From the NCBI RefSeq assembly GCF_019145205.1, contig NZ_JAHSTT010000001.1, positions 248,001-312,000 of the forward strand: a DNA stretch of 64,000 nt, given 5' to 3'. The position numbers and the translations under genes were made by a program. This DNA is from Pseudomonas khavaziana (GTDB taxonomy: Bacteria; Pseudomonadota; Gammaproteobacteria; Pseudomonadales; Pseudomonadaceae). Below, piece by piece: positions 14,795 to 23,316 of the stretch; positions within the stretch are counted from its first letter, which is position 1, and each line of letters opens with the position of its first letter. Under the pieces are notes generated by a model. The model had not been told where the DNA came from. It saw nothing but the letters and a program-made list of their open reading frames with translations, and did no database searches.

Positions 14795-16159
14795 ATGCAC
14801 AATCAGATTGCCAGCTTTCGCGCGGCACTCGACGCCCGCCCGGTGTCGCGCTATCAATGGTTGATTCTCTTGCTGCTGGCGCTGCTGCTGGTCACCGATG
14901 GCTATGACGCCCAGGTACTGGGCTACGTGGTGCCGGCCCTGGCCCAGGATTGGGGCCTTGAAAAATCCGCGTTCGGCCCCGTATTCAGCGCCAACCTGCT
15001 GGGCCTGACCCTGGGCTCGCTGCTGGTGACGCCGCTGGCGGATCGGTTTGGCGTACGGCGTATCCTGCTGGCCTGTGTGCTGATCTACGCCAGCCTCACA
15101 GTGCTGATGGTGTTTGCCAATTCCCTGACCACACTGATGGCGGCACGGTTTATCTGCGGCATCGGCATGGGCGGCGCGATGCCCAGTGCTATGGCGTTGA
15201 TGTCCGAATATTCGCCGCCACGCCTGCGCACCTTGATGGTGACCCTGGCAGCGTGTGGCTTCTCATTCGGCGGCGCCGCGGGCGGGTTTGTAGCCGCCGG
15301 GTTTATCGACGGCTTTGGTTGGCAGGCGGTGTTCCTGGCTGGCGGGGTGACGCCGTTGCTGCTGTTCCCATTCCTGGTGTGGCTGTTGCCCGAATCCCTG
15401 CCGCGTCTGTTGCGCGATGCACCGCCGTACCTGCGATTGCGCAAAGTCACGGCGCGCATGTCGCCCGACTGGCAACCGCCACCCGCGAGCGGCGCCGAAA
15501 ACCTGCGGGAGCAGGGCAGCAAGTTCACGGTGGTGGAACTGTTCCGCAATGGCTACGCCCGCCCGACGTTGTTGATCTGGGCGACCTTTTTCGTCAGCCT
15601 GATTCTGCTGTATTTCATGATCAGCTGGTTGCCTTCGCTGCTGCTTGAAAGCGGCCTGGCACTGAATGAAGCCAATTTGGTCACTTCCATGTTCCTGTTC
15701 GCCGGCACCTTGGGCGCGATCCTTATGGCCTGGTTTGCCGACCGCCTGAAAAGCAAGGTGCGACTGCTCTCCGGCGTACTGGCGGCAGCGGCGTTGTTCA
15801 CCGTCCTGCTGGGCTTGAACCACGACAACCCACGCTACCTGGTGGCCTGCGTGTTTGCCGCCGGGTTTTGCATCATCGGCGGACAACTGACCCTCAATGC
15901 GTTTGCCAGCAATTTCTACCCGGCACAGGTGCGCGCCACCGGCACGGGCTGGGCGTTGGGAGTGGGGCGGTTCGGTTCAATTCTGGGGCCGTTGTTCGGC
16001 AGCCTGTTGCTGGCGATGCACATACCGGTGCAGCAGATTTTCTTCTTCTGCGCGATTCCGGCGGTAATTGCAGCGTTGCTGATTATTCAAGTTCGGGCGC
16101 CGGGGCCTACTACGCCTCAAGGGCCGCTGCACAACGACATTCTCAAACCTTCACTGTAG
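14795..16159 (+). CDS. MFS transporter, aromatic acid:H+ symporter (AAHS) family
   Basis: The 454-residue inner-membrane protein has about 12 hydrophobic segments. The segment 1 motif DGYDAQVLGYVVPAL is the hallmark of the AAHS family (PcaK, BenK, MhpT). The loop 2-3 motif PLADRFGVRRILLAC fits the MFS signature, and a central cytoplasmic loop separates the two six-helix halves. It probably imports an aromatic acid. Lying directly after hmgA-fahA-maiA, it may carry homogentisate, 4-hydroxyphenylpyruvate or a related compound; the substrate is an inference from context. The REPIN between maiA and this gene may weaken co-transcription. Confidence 0.88.
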   Translation: MHNQIASFRAALDARPVSRYQWLILLLLALLLVTDGYDAQVLGYVVPALAQDWGLEKSAFGPVFSANLLGLTLGSLLVTPLADRFGVRRILLACVLIYASLTVLMVFANSLTTLMAARFICGIGMGGAMPSAMALMSEYSPPRLRTLMVTLAACGFSFGGAAGGFVAAGFIDGFGWQAVFLAGGVTPLLLFPFLVWLLPESLPRLLRDAPPYLRLRKVTARMSPDWQPPPASGAENLREQGSKFTVVELFRNGYARPTLLIWATFFVSLILLYFMISWLPSLLLESGLALNEANLVTSMFLFAGTLGAILMAWFADRLKSKVRLLSGVLAAAALFTVLLGLNHDNPRYLVACVFAAGFCIIGGQLTLNAFASNFYPAQVRATGTGWALGVGRFGSILGPLFGSLLLAMHIPVQQIFFFCAIPAVIAALLIIQVRAPGPTTPQGPLHNDILKPSL

Positions 16160-16254
16160 GAGCGAGCTTGCTCGCGAAGGCCGCAAGGACACTGCGTTAA
16201 ACCAGGATGCCCGCGTTATCGTTGACGTTTTTCGCGAGCAAGCTCGCTCCTACA
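16155..16254. repeat. REPIN, type A
   Basis: This is an inverted doublet starting TGTAGGAGCGAGCTTGCTCG. It overlaps the last codons of the transporter region (the stop is at 16157-16159) and ends seven bases before the stop of the convergent SirB1-like gene. The central part reads as the reverse complement of the copy at 8915, showing insertion in the other orientation. Confidence 0.92.
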
Positions 16255-16261
16255 GGGGGGC

Positions 16262-17065
16262 TCAGTGCACCACTGAATTGGGTGGCAGGTGCCCCAGCCG
16301 CTCGGTCAGCCGCAGGCGCTGTATCGGATCTTCGCTGAGCATCAGCGCATGTTCCAGGTCAAAGCGTTCAGCACTCGGGCAGTCCAGGCGCTGGTACAGG
16401 CTGGCCCGCGCCAGGAAGTCGGCGGCGTTGGCACCGCCCAGTTCCAGCACGCGCTCGGCGTCTACCAAAGCGGCCAGCGGTTCGTCGTTGGAAAGGTGCA
16501 GTTGGCGCAGGTTGCGCGACAAGCGTTGCAGAATCGCCCGTGGTTCGGCGGTATGCAGGTGGTCGGCCTGCAACTTGAGTTTCGGCCCGTATTGCCGGTG
16601 CAGCAGCTCGCGACAGTCATTGGGGTACAGGCGCCGTCCACCGCACGGGTCGAGCAGGTGATCGGTACCGGGTACCCGCAGCAGGAAGTGGCCCGGGAAG
16701 TTCACACCGACCATGGGGATCTCCAGGCGCCGCGCCATTTCCAACGCGATCAGGCCCATGGCCAAGGGCTGCCCGCGTTTGCGTTGCAGCACCTTGTCGA
16801 GCAATGCGGCGGCGGGACGCAACGGGGTGTGGTCATCCTGGGCAAACCCGAGGTCATTCATGCGCCGCAGCAGCGGTTGGCCCAGCTCGTCCGCCGGCAG
16901 CATGGGCATGCCCAGGCTGACCTGTTGTTGCAGCGCGGTGAGACCCTGCAGGATCAACAGTGGCTGCACGCTGGCGTCGTGTTCGGCAGCAATCCACAGC
17001 GCCGCTTCGAACAGCGCAGGGGGTGAACGGTCCAGGCAGGCGAAAAAGGCGGTGCGGGGATTCAT
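16262..17065 (-). CDS. SirB1-family (transglutaminase-like) TPR protein
   Basis: The protein has 267 residues. The middle (about residues 85-150) carries the SirB1/transglutaminase-like-2 pattern LLDKVLQRKRGQPLAMGLIALEMARRLEIPMVGVNFPGHFLLRVPG, and the C-terminal part (about 180-260) has helical repeats (LVDAERVLELGGANAADFLARASLYQRL) typical of the family. GGAG before the ATG supports the start. Relatives include YchA/SirB1; their biochemical role is not established. It is convergent with the MFS gene across a REPIN. Confidence 0.83.
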   Translation of the reverse strand: MNPRTAFFACLDRSPPALFEAALWIAAEHDASVQPLLILQGLTALQQQVSLGMPMLPADELGQPLLRRMNDLGFAQDDHTPLRPAAALLDKVLQRKRGQPLAMGLIALEMARRLEIPMVGVNFPGHFLLRVPGTDHLLDPCGGRRLYPNDCRELLHRQYGPKLKLQADHLHTAEPRAILQRLSRNLRQLHLSNDEPLAALVDAERVLELGGANAADFLARASLYQRLDCPSAERFDLEHALMLSEDPIQRLRLTERLGHLPPNSVVH

Positions 17066-17252
17066 TGCGTTCTCCGGCGGATGCCCCTGTTTTAGCCTTG
17101 CTGGGAATTTTCGTCCAGCATCTTGAGAAATATCCCACTTTCTTATGTCTTGGAGCCCACGAATCTGAGCCGCTTATTCCAGTGCGATCCAGCAGTTTTC
17201 TGACGTAAGCCTATAATTGGGCCAACACTAAAAGTGATTCGGGAGCTCGAAG

Positions 17253-18272
17253 ATGTTTGCGCTCATGCACAGCACCCGCCTTGAATCGCTGCACCTGAGC
17301 GTCGATCCGGTAACGGGGCTGAAGGCGATCATTGCCATTCACAACAGTCGTCGCGGGCCTGCCTTGGGCGGTTGTCGCTACCTCGCTTACCCCGATGATG
17401 AAAGTGCCGTGGCCGATGCTGCGCGGCTGGCCCAAGGCATGAGCTATAAGGCCGCGTTGGCTGGGCTGTCGGTGGGCGGCGCTACTGCGGTAATCATGCG
17501 TCCTGAGCACGTGGAAAGTCGTGCGGCGCTGTTCGAAGCATTTGGCCGCTGTATCGAAAACCTCGACGGCCGCTACATCACTGCCATCGACAGCGGCACC
17601 TCAGTCGCCGATATGGACTGCATTGCCCAGCACACCCGCTTCGTCACCAGCACCACGGCCGCCGGCGACCCTGCGCCACACGCTGCCATGGGCGTCTTCG
17701 CCGGTATCCGCACCACCGCCATGGCGCGCCTGGGCAGCGACAACCTCGAGGGCCTGCGCGTCGCGGTGCAGGGCCTGGGCAACGTCGGCTATGCCCTGGC
17801 CGAGCAGTTGCACGCCGCCGGAGCCGAACTGCTGGTCAGCGACATTGATCACGGCAAGGTGCAACTGGCCATGGAGCAACTGGGCGCCCACCCCATCGCC
17901 AACGACGCCTTGCTCAGCACCCCCTGCGACATTCTCGCGCCCTGCGGCGTGGGTGCCGTTTTCAACCGCAGCAGCGTCGGGCAACTGCGTTGCGCCGCGG
18001 TGGCCGGTTCGGCCAGCGCCCAACTGACCAACCTGGACATCGCCGACCAGTTGGAAGGCCGTGGCATCCTCTACGCCCCGGACTACGTGATCAATTCCGG
18101 TGGCCTGATCTACGTCGCCCTCAAACACGCCGGCACGGACTTGCCTGGCATCACCGCGCACCTGTCAAACATCGGCACGCGCCTGACCGAAATCTTCGCC
18201 CACGCCCAAGCCGAAAAACGCTCCCCGGCCCGGGTGGCCGATGAGCTGGCCGAACGCCTGCTGTACAAATAG
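17253..18272 (+). CDS. ldh: Leucine-dehydrogenase-like Glu/Leu/Phe/Val dehydrogenase lacking the catalytic lysine
   Basis: The 339-residue protein matches leucine dehydrogenases along its length: GLKAIIAIHNSRRGPALGGCR, LAQGMSYKAALAGL (substrate lysine K66), ITAIDSGT with the conserved aspartate, the NAD-binding GLGNVGYALAEQL (a GxGxxG fold at about residues 170-182) and APDYVINSGGLIYVA. The family's catalytic lysine sits in a GGGK/GGAK motif (K80 in the Bacillus enzyme). Here the motif reads G75-G-A-T78 (codons GGC GGC GCT ACT). Normal activity (reversible oxidative deamination of branched amino acids) is therefore doubtful. Other core residues and full length are kept, so it may have a changed or non-catalytic role. 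Confidence 0.85.
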   Translation: MFALMHSTRLESLHLSVDPVTGLKAIIAIHNSRRGPALGGCRYLAYPDDESAVADAARLAQGMSYKAALAGLSVGGATAVIMRPEHVESRAALFEAFGRCIENLDGRYITAIDSGTSVADMDCIAQHTRFVTSTTAAGDPAPHAAMGVFAGIRTTAMARLGSDNLEGLRVAVQGLGNVGYALAEQLHAAGAELLVSDIDHGKVQLAMEQLGAHPIANDALLSTPCDILAPCGVGAVFNRSSVGQLRCAAVAGSASAQLTNLDIADQLEGRGILYAPDYVINSGGLIYVALKHAGTDLPGITAHLSNIGTRLTEIFAHAQAEKRSPARVADELAERLLYK

Positions 18273-18287
18273 CCCAGGCATTAAAAA

Positions 18288-18312
18288 GGCCCTGAATCGA
18301 TGATTCAGGGCC
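18288..18312 (-). terminator. Rho-independent terminator after yebG
   Basis: An 11-base perfect stem, GGCCCTGAATC with GATTCAGGGCC, surrounds a three-base loop. On the minus strand the stem is followed by a run of five T. On the plus strand the following bases are not T-rich, so it serves yebG mainly, though it may also stop the ldh transcript. Confidence 0.8.
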
Positions 18313-18327
18313 TGTTCAATTCGGGCT

Positions 18328-18588
18328 TTATTCTGCCGCCGGGTTCAGCAACTCGGACAGCGCGTCCGGTTGGCTCTTGAACGCCTTGGCAAATACATCG
18401 CGGTTCTTCGCCATGTAGATCCCGGCTTCTTCCACCTGCTGCTCGCTCAGCGACGGCACGGCTTTTTGCAACACTTCTGCCAGCAACTCAGCGAGTTCAA
18501 GCATCTTGTCATGACGGTCAGCTTCGGCTTTATCCATGAACAAACGCTCCAGATCTCGGCTGCTGCGGTATACCACTTCGACGGCCAT
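18328..18588 (-). CDS. yebG: YebG-family SOS-induced protein
   Basis: The protein has 86 residues and begins MAVEVVYRSSRDLERLFMDKAEADRHDKMLELAELL, which aligns with the start of E. coli YebG (MAVEVKY... then KKEADAYDKMLDTADLL). YebG is a small DNA-damage-inducible protein of unclear biochemical role. A perfect LexA box lies 44 bases upstream, and a strong terminator follows the stop, so this is a single-gene SOS unit. Confidence 0.9.
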   Translation of the reverse strand: MAVEVVYRSSRDLERLFMDKAEADRHDKMLELAELLAEVLQKAVPSLSEQQVEEAGIYMAKNRDVFAKAFKSQPDALSELLNPAAE

Positions 18589-18631
18589 TCACCACCTCAC
18601 ATGCCTTCACGATAGTTGTCTTTTGCGACTA

Positions 18632-18647
18632 CTGTATTTATATACAG
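18632..18647 (-). promoter_or_regulatory. LexA (SOS) box of yebG
   Basis: CTGTATTTATATACAG is a perfect CTGT-N8-ACAG site with an AT-rich centre, and TA precedes it as in the extended consensus. It is 44-59 bases before the yebG start, where LexA would block the promoter. Confidence 0.92.
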
Positions 18648-18808
18648 CCAAAAGGATAAGCCAAACGTTGGGGTTTGGATAGTAGGTTTTTAATGTAGTT
18701 GGGAAATGGGGGTTTGCTACACCGGAAATTTCTGACAACTTGCCGGGGTTGCGCTGGAATTGTCCGGTGGCTTACCTTCCTCGGGCGCTGCATTTGCAGC
18801 GAGCGGGC

Positions 18809-18940
18809 TTGGCGGCCCGGTACGAAAGGCGCAATAACGCTTTAAACAGATACAGACGCTAATGGCGTTTGAGTTTCTGTGTAATGGCGGGTTGCGCACG
18901 GACCCTTAGGGGGGCCGGTTCTTTCGTACCGGTCCGCCAA
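18809..18940 (+). promoter_or_regulatory. Long inverted repeat forming a structured leader before the DUF6124-like gene
   Basis: The left arm GGCGGCCCGGTACGAAAG (18811-18828) pairs with the right arm CTTTCGTACCGGTCCGCC (18921-18938) with one mismatch. The match extends by two more bases outward, giving about 20 pairs. The 92 bases between the arms can form smaller hairpins (AACGC...GGCGTT). Fragments of the arm recur at about 18968 (CTTGGCGGC) and at 18995 (CTACGAAAGG), the latter just before the ribosome-binding site. This whole 424-base gap (18589-19012) also contains the yebG promoter; no gene is seen in it. Confidence 0.6.
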
Positions 18941-19012
18941 CCTTGTGCAATCCGTCACCCAACCTGCTTGGCGGCAGGCGGTGCTTGGTTTCCCTACGAA
19001 AGGTGCTGTCTC

Positions 19013-19246
19013 ATGAAAAAAATTACCCCCAATCCCCCATCGCTATTCAGTGTCACGCCTGAAGCAGATGTAGAAACCTTACTGGTCAATGCCAGCGAAA
19101 CCCTCAGCAGCGCCCAGGAAATGGCTAGTACGCTGGCCTTTGATCTTGAAGGTCCTCAGCGAAGCTTGGCGTTGGCTATTTACCAAGTGGTAGAACTGGG
19201 TGGCTTGTTAGTTGACCGAGCGCTGGAACAAGTAGCACCCGTTTGA
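19013..19246 (+). CDS. DUF6124/DUF3077-like small Pseudomonas protein
   Basis: The protein has 77 residues and begins MKKITPNPPSLFSVTPEADVETLLVNASETL. The TPNPP start and the following acidic helical pattern (LLVNASETLSSAQEMA, then LALAIYQVVELGGLLVDRALEQV) are typical of small Pseudomonas-specific families annotated DUF6124 or DUF3077. AAAGG lies at a suitable distance before the ATG. It has no signal peptide or membrane segment, and its function is unknown. It is preceded by the long inverted repeat and followed by a REP doublet. Confidence 0.7.
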   Translation: MKKITPNPPSLFSVTPEADVETLLVNASETLSSAQEMASTLAFDLEGPQRSLALAIYQVVELGGLLVDRALEQVAPV

Positions 19247-19279
19247 GTCCCCACCACGCCTTTGCCGAGTGAGTTGGAT

Positions 19280-19414
19280 GTGGCGAGCGAGCGAGCTTGC
19301 TCGCGCTGGGCTGCGCAGCAGCCCTAATTCAGGCAAGGGTGTGCTATCAGGAATCACAGTGACACGCTCTTGGGGGCGCTTCGCACCCTAGCGGGAGCAA
19401 GCTCCCTCGCCACA
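19280..19414. repeat. REP doublet, type C (TGTGGCGAG family)
   Basis: The left unit begins TGTGGCGAGCGAGCGAGC with a second hairpin GGGCTGCGCAGCAGCCC. The right unit is the inverted AGCGGGAGCAAGCTCCCTCG ending CGCCACA. The two halves are not the same variant (one GAGC type, one GAGG type), and the spacer is longer than in types A and B. It ends about 15 bases before the next gene. Confidence 0.8.
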
Positions 19415-19428
19415 TAGGAGGCGTTCAT

Positions 19429-19611
19429 ATGAAAAATAAGTGTTCTGAAGTTTCTCAACGCATTGAGGACCATTTGTCCTACGAACAATGGTTCAGAGCC
19501 CGAGTGCTAGAGGCTTTGGATGATCCAAGCCCAGGCATCCCTCATGACGAAGTCATGAGGGAGATGAAAGCGTTCATCGAGTCGAAGCTTTCACTCCATC
19601 CGACCGATTAA
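19429..19611 (+). CDS. Small antitoxin-like protein without a neighbouring toxin
   Basis: The protein has 60 residues, and a GGAG ribosome-binding site precedes the ATG. The segment SYEQWFRARVLEALDDPSPGIPHDEVMREMKAFIESK resembles the short stability-determinant antitoxins that normally precede ParE/RelE toxins (pattern WFRAKVxEALDDPxPxIPHDEVMxEM). The following 120 bases hold no toxin frame, only a 35-codon stretch without family features, before psiE. It may be an orphan antitoxin left after toxin loss, or a free-standing regulator. Confidence 0.6.
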   Translation: MKNKCSEVSQRIEDHLSYEQWFRARVLEALDDPSPGIPHDEVMREMKAFIESKLSLHPTD

Positions 19612-19731
19612 GTGCCTAATATCAGCCCGCCACCATCTCACTATCCTGCCTATGGCCTTGTTTCTGCATACAGAACAACCGTCACGTCCAACCCGCATTA
19701 TCCGGTCGAGCCGACCTAAGGAAACACCATC

Positions 19732-20220
19732 GTGAAAATCAACTGGGCCGAAAGGCTGCGCCAGCAAGTCCATGGGCTGGCCGAGTCCCTGGGGAATCTG
19801 TTTGTCGAGTCGTTCCACTACCTGGCGCTGTTTGCCATCGGAGCGGTGACCGCCTGGGCAGCGGTGATGGAATTTCTGGGGATGCTGGAGAACGGGCACA
19901 TCAAGATCGATGACATCCTGCTGCTGTTCATCTACCTGGAATTGGGCGCGATGGTGGGGATTTACTTCAAGACCAACCACATGCCCGTGCGCTTCCTGAT
20001 CTACGTGGCGATCACCGCGCTGACGCGCCTGCTGATCTCCAACGTGTCGCACCACAACCCGCCGGACGTGGGCATCATCTACCTGTGCGGTGGCATCCTG
20101 CTGCTGGCGTTTGCCATCCTGGTGGTGCGCTACGCGTCGTCGGCTTTCCCTTCGGTGAAGGTCGAAGGCCCGCGTCGCAAGGGCGAGGCGAGCCTTGAAA
20201 CCGAGAAAGGTGAGCTTTAA
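19732..20220 (+). CDS. psiE: PsiE family phosphate-starvation-inducible membrane protein
   Basis: The protein has 162 residues from a GTG start with AAGGAA before it. It has four hydrophobic segments (about residues 28-50, 62-82, 88-108 and 117-137) and the PsiE pattern LLFIYLELGAMVGIYFKTNHMPVRFLIYVAITALTRLLI. The family is named for phosphate-starvation induction in E. coli; its biochemical role is unknown. It ends tail to tail with the DUF3509 gene, the stop codons overlapping in TTAA. Confidence 0.85.
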   Translation: MKINWAERLRQQVHGLAESLGNLFVESFHYLALFAIGAVTAWAAVMEFLGMLENGHIKIDDILLLFIYLELGAMVGIYFKTNHMPVRFLIYVAITALTRLLISNVSHHNPPDVGIIYLCGGILLLAFAILVVRYASSAFPSVKVEGPRRKGEASLETEKGEL

Positions 20221-20534
20221 AGCCCGACGCTGAACGGCAGGGTACGGGCGGGCGGTTGCTGCAGGAGTTTGTGGTTGTCGCCGTCCGTCATCAGTTCGAG
20301 GATTTCCACGGCGCTATGGCCCTGCTCGATGGCGATGCCGAACTGGATGCTCTGTACCAGGCGGCGCAGCCGTTGCGGGTCGTTGCGTTGTTCGGCGCTG
20401 ATCATGCGCTTGGCCACCACGCCGGTCTCGTCCGAAAGGGTGAGCATGATGCTGCCGTCCAGCCGCTGGATGCTCAGGTTGACGCGATATTGAGGGCTGA
20501 AGGTATCGGTGATGATCTGAAAAGGATTGTCCAT
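20217..20534 (-). CDS. DUF3509 domain protein
   Basis: The protein has 105 residues and begins MDNPFQIITDTFSPQYRVNLSIQRLDGSIMLTLSD. It matches the Pseudomonas-typical DUF3509 pattern: a small beta-rich domain, then AKRMISAEQRNDPQRLRRLVQSIQFGIAIEQG. No signal peptide or catalytic motif is seen, and the function is unknown. The 320-base gap to its right (20535-20854) holds only a REPIN and no other feature I can support. Confidence 0.78.
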   Translation of the reverse strand: MDNPFQIITDTFSPQYRVNLSIQRLDGSIMLTLSDETGVVAKRMISAEQRNDPQRLRRLVQSIQFGIAIEQGHSAVEILELMTDGDNHKLLQQPPARTLPFSVGL

Positions 20535-20676
20535 GGTGCGTTACCGCCTGATAAGAACATGCAGTCATTGACGGCCGGTGTCGGGATTAGTTCGCATCGC
20601 CTGACCATCGGCCAAAGTCCGTTTTCCTCGTAAGTTCTACAGCAAGCCTCGTGCCGTACAGGCGCTGAAGTTTTAA

Positions 20677-20764
20677 TGTGGGAGGGGGCTTGCCCCCGAT
20701 AGCGGTCTTTCAGCCAAGTATTTATTGGCTGACACACAGCTATCGGGGCAAGCCCCCTCCCACA
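20677..20764. repeat. REPIN, type B
   Basis: An inverted doublet starting TGTGGGAGGGGGCTTGCCCC and ending GCCCCCTCCCACA, with a short spacer. It lies between the DUF3509 gene and the end of sdaA, in a gap that otherwise shows nothing. Confidence 0.92.
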
Positions 20765-20854
20765 TTTGTTCTGTGTGGCTATTGGGGTCGGTGAACTGTT
20801 TCAGGGCAACGCTGAGAAAATGATCGCAGACAACGCAATCTGGCAGTGCTCCAA

Positions 20855-22231
20855 TCAGCACTCCACCCAGCTGACCGCCAGGCCGCCCCGCGACGTTTCT
20901 TTGTATTTGTCATGCATGTCGGCGCCGGTATCGCGCATGGTGCGGATCACCCGGTCGAGGGAAATGAAGTGCTTGCCGTCGCCGCGCAGGGCCATTTGCG
21001 TGGCATTGATTGCCTTGACCGCGGCAATGGCGTTGCGCTCGATGCACGGCACTTGCACCAGGCCACCGACCGGGTCGCAGGTCAGGCCGAGGTTATGCTC
21101 CAGGCCGATTTCGGCGGCGTTTTCCAGTTGCTCCGGGGTAGCGCCGAGAATATCGGCCAGGCCGGCGGCGGCCATGGCGCAGGCCGAACCGACTTCGCCC
21201 TGGCAGCCGACTTCGGCGCCGGAGATCGAAGCGTTTTTCTTGCAGAGGATGCCGACGGCGGCAGCGGCCAGGAAGAAATTCACTACGTCATCATCAGACG
21301 CATCAGGATTGAACTTCATGTAGTAATGCAGCACCGCCGGGATGATCCCCGCCGCACCATTGGTCGGCGCCGTGACCATGCGCCCGCCGGCGGCGTTTTC
21401 TTCGTTGACGGCAAGAGCGAACAGGTTGACCCATTCCATCGCCGACAAGGTGGAGGTGATGACGTTGGGCTTGCCGATTTCCAACAGGCTGCGATGCAAT
21501 TTCGCCGCCCGCCGTGGCACATCCAGGCCACCAGGCAGGATGCCTTCATCGCGCAGACCCTGTTCCACGCATTCTCGCATCACCGACCAGATGTGCAGCA
21601 GGCCACTGCGGATTTGTTCGTCGCTGCGCCATGCACGTTCGTTGGCCATCATCAGTTCGGAAACCCGCAAGCCGTGCTTGTTGCACAAGGCCAGCAGTTC
21701 CACCGCGCTGGAAAAGTCGTAGGGCAATTGCACATCGCTGGTCGGTGCGATGCCTGATGCAGCTTCGGCAGCTTCGATGATGAAGCCACCGCCCACCGAG
21801 TAATAGGTTTGCTCGCTGAGTAGGCCGTTATCGCCATAGGCGTGTAGTGACATGGCGTTGGGGTGGTAAGGCAGGCTTTCGTCCAATAGCAGGAGGTCGG
21901 TTTGCCAGTTGAAGGCAATTTCCTGGGCACCCGCAAGCAGCAATTGGCTGGACTCGCGCAGTTGCTGGATACGTGCATTGATCGAGGTGGGGTCGACCTT
22001 ATCCGGCCATTCCCCCATCAGGCCCATGACACAGGCGCGGTCGGTGGCGTGGCCGATGCCCGTGGCGGACAGCGAGCCGTACAGGCGTATCTCGACGCGG
22101 CGGGTCTGGCTGAGCAAATGCTGGTCGACCAGCGCCTGGGCGAAGGTTGCCGCAGCGCGCATCGGGCCGACGGTATGGGAGCTGGAGGGGCCAATGCCCA
22201 CTTTGAATAGATCGAAAACACTGATAGCCAT
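20855..22231 (-). CDS. sdaA: L-serine ammonia-lyase (iron-sulphur type)
   Basis: The 458-residue protein is the normal length for the one-chain SdaA/SdaB/TdcG enzymes that convert L-serine to pyruvate and ammonia with a [4Fe-4S] cluster. It begins [26 protein letters not shown], the beta-domain signature. The cysteines expected to hold the cluster are in the C-terminal half: [18 protein letters not shown] and VPCIERN. A LysR-type gene is divergent 137 bases away. The second serine deaminase that many pseudomonads carry is not in this window. Confidence 0.94.
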   Translation of the reverse strand: MAISVFDLFKVGIGPSSSHTVGPMRAAATFAQALVDQHLLSQTRRVEIRLYGSLSATGIGHATDRACVMGLMGEWPDKVDPTSINARIQQLRESSQLLLAGAQEIAFNWQTDLLLLDESLPYHPNAMSLHAYGDNGLLSEQTYYSVGGGFIIEAAEAASGIAPTSDVQLPYDFSSAVELLALCNKHGLRVSELMMANERAWRSDEQIRSGLLHIWSVMRECVEQGLRDEGILPGGLDVPRRAAKLHRSLLEIGKPNVITSTLSAMEWVNLFALAVNEENAAGGRMVTAPTNGAAGIIPAVLHYYMKFNPDASDDDVVNFFLAAAAVGILCKKNASISGAEVGCQGEVGSACAMAAAGLADILGATPEQLENAAEIGLEHNLGLTCDPVGGLVQVPCIERNAIAAVKAINATQMALRGDGKHFISLDRVIRTMRDTGADMHDKYKETSRGGLAVSWVEC

Positions 22232-22368
22232 GCTAAACCCTTACAAGCAATGGAGTAGAAATCGCTGCCATGTTTTGTAGGACGAGCGCAATTAGGGCGA
22301 TACTGAGCCTATGGATCGACACTGACCAACGAATTGTTCTAAGACACCCTTTAGCAGGACTAAACCCT

Positions 22369-23316
22369 ATGACTCGCCCCCTCAATGGCCAGACCTATGT
22401 GTGGTTGCATGTTTTCGCCTGCGCTGCACGGCACCTGTCGTTCACCCGCTGCGCTGAAGAACTGCATATCACACCAGGTGCGGTGAGCCAGCAGATTCGC
22501 CAGTTGGAGGAGCGCCTAGGGTTTCGGTTGTTTCATCGGCGTGCGCGCGGGGTGGAGCTCAGCGCCGAGGGGCAGCGCCTGGCGGCTGTGGTGGGGGAGG
22601 CCTACGGCAGCATTGATGCGGAATTGCGGCGCCTGGACGCGGGAATGATCAGTGGCACCTTGCGCTTGCGTTCGATCCCGTCGTTTCTCGGTAAGTGGCT
22701 GACCCCGCGTTTGCCGCGTTTGCAGCAGCGTTTTCCGGACATTCAATTGCGCCTGGTCGCCGAAGACAGCAGCATCGCCTTGCATGAAGGTGATTTCGAC
22801 CTTGCCATCGACCTGAACGACGGCAGCTACCCCGGCCTGTTATCCACAGCCTTGCTGGACGAGCAGATATTCCCGGTGTGCGCTCCCAGCTTATTGCGTG
22901 GTCGGCCACCGTTGCACGGCCCGGCTGACCTCGCGCACTTCCCGCTGCTACACGACATCACCGCCTGGCGTGGGAGTTATGAATATGCCGAGTGGGAGTT
23001 CTACCTTAATGCCATCGGCTACCACGGCGCGGATGTGCGGCGCGGGCATACCTTCAACCGCAATCACTTGACCATCGAAGCTGCCATTGCCGGCATGGGC
23101 GTGGCAATTGCGCGGCGCACCTTGCTCAATGATGAACTGGAGCGCGGCACCCTGATCGTGCCATTCGGCGTGGCCGTGCCCAACCATAAACGCTACGTGC
23201 TGCTGTATGCGCCGGGTGCGTTGAACCATCCGGGCGTGCGTGCGGTGCATGATTGGCTAGTGGAGGAGGCAGGGTTTTTTCGTGTTTTGCACCCTTTGGC
23301 AGAGGCGCAATTATGA
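22369..23316 (+). CDS. LysR-family regulator, GcvA/DsdC-like, divergent from sdaA
   Basis: From the ATG at 22369 the protein has 315 residues. The N-terminal helix-turn-helix is LSFTRCAEELHITPGAVSQQIRQLEERLGFRLFHR (about residues 22-57), and the C-terminal effector domain spans roughly 90-295. An earlier in-frame start at 22270 would place a 33-residue non-homologous head before it. The helix-turn-helix sequence is of the GcvA type, which controls glycine and serine metabolism. Divergence from sdaA suggests it activates serine deamination; this is an inference from position. Confidence 0.85.
   Translation: MTRPLNGQTYVWLHVFACAARHLSFTRCAEELHITPGAVSQQIRQLEERLGFRLFHRRARGVELSAEGQRLAAVVGEAYGSIDAELRRLDAGMISGTLRLRSIPSFLGKWLTPRLPRLQQRFPDIQLRLVAEDSSIALHEGDFDLAIDLNDGSYPGLLSTALLDEQIFPVCAPSLLRGRPPLHGPADLAHFPLLHDITAWRGSYEYAEWEFYLNAIGYHGADVRRGHTFNRNHLTIEAAIAGMGVAIARRTLLNDELERGTLIVPFGVAVPNHKRYVLLYAPGALNHPGVRAVHDWLVEEAGFFRVLHPLAEAQL

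Noticed and set aside
18717..18899. A 60-codon minus-strand frame in the gap between yebG and the DUF6124-like gene
   Set aside because: It lies across the long inverted repeat, has no ribosome-binding site and shows no recognisable pattern.
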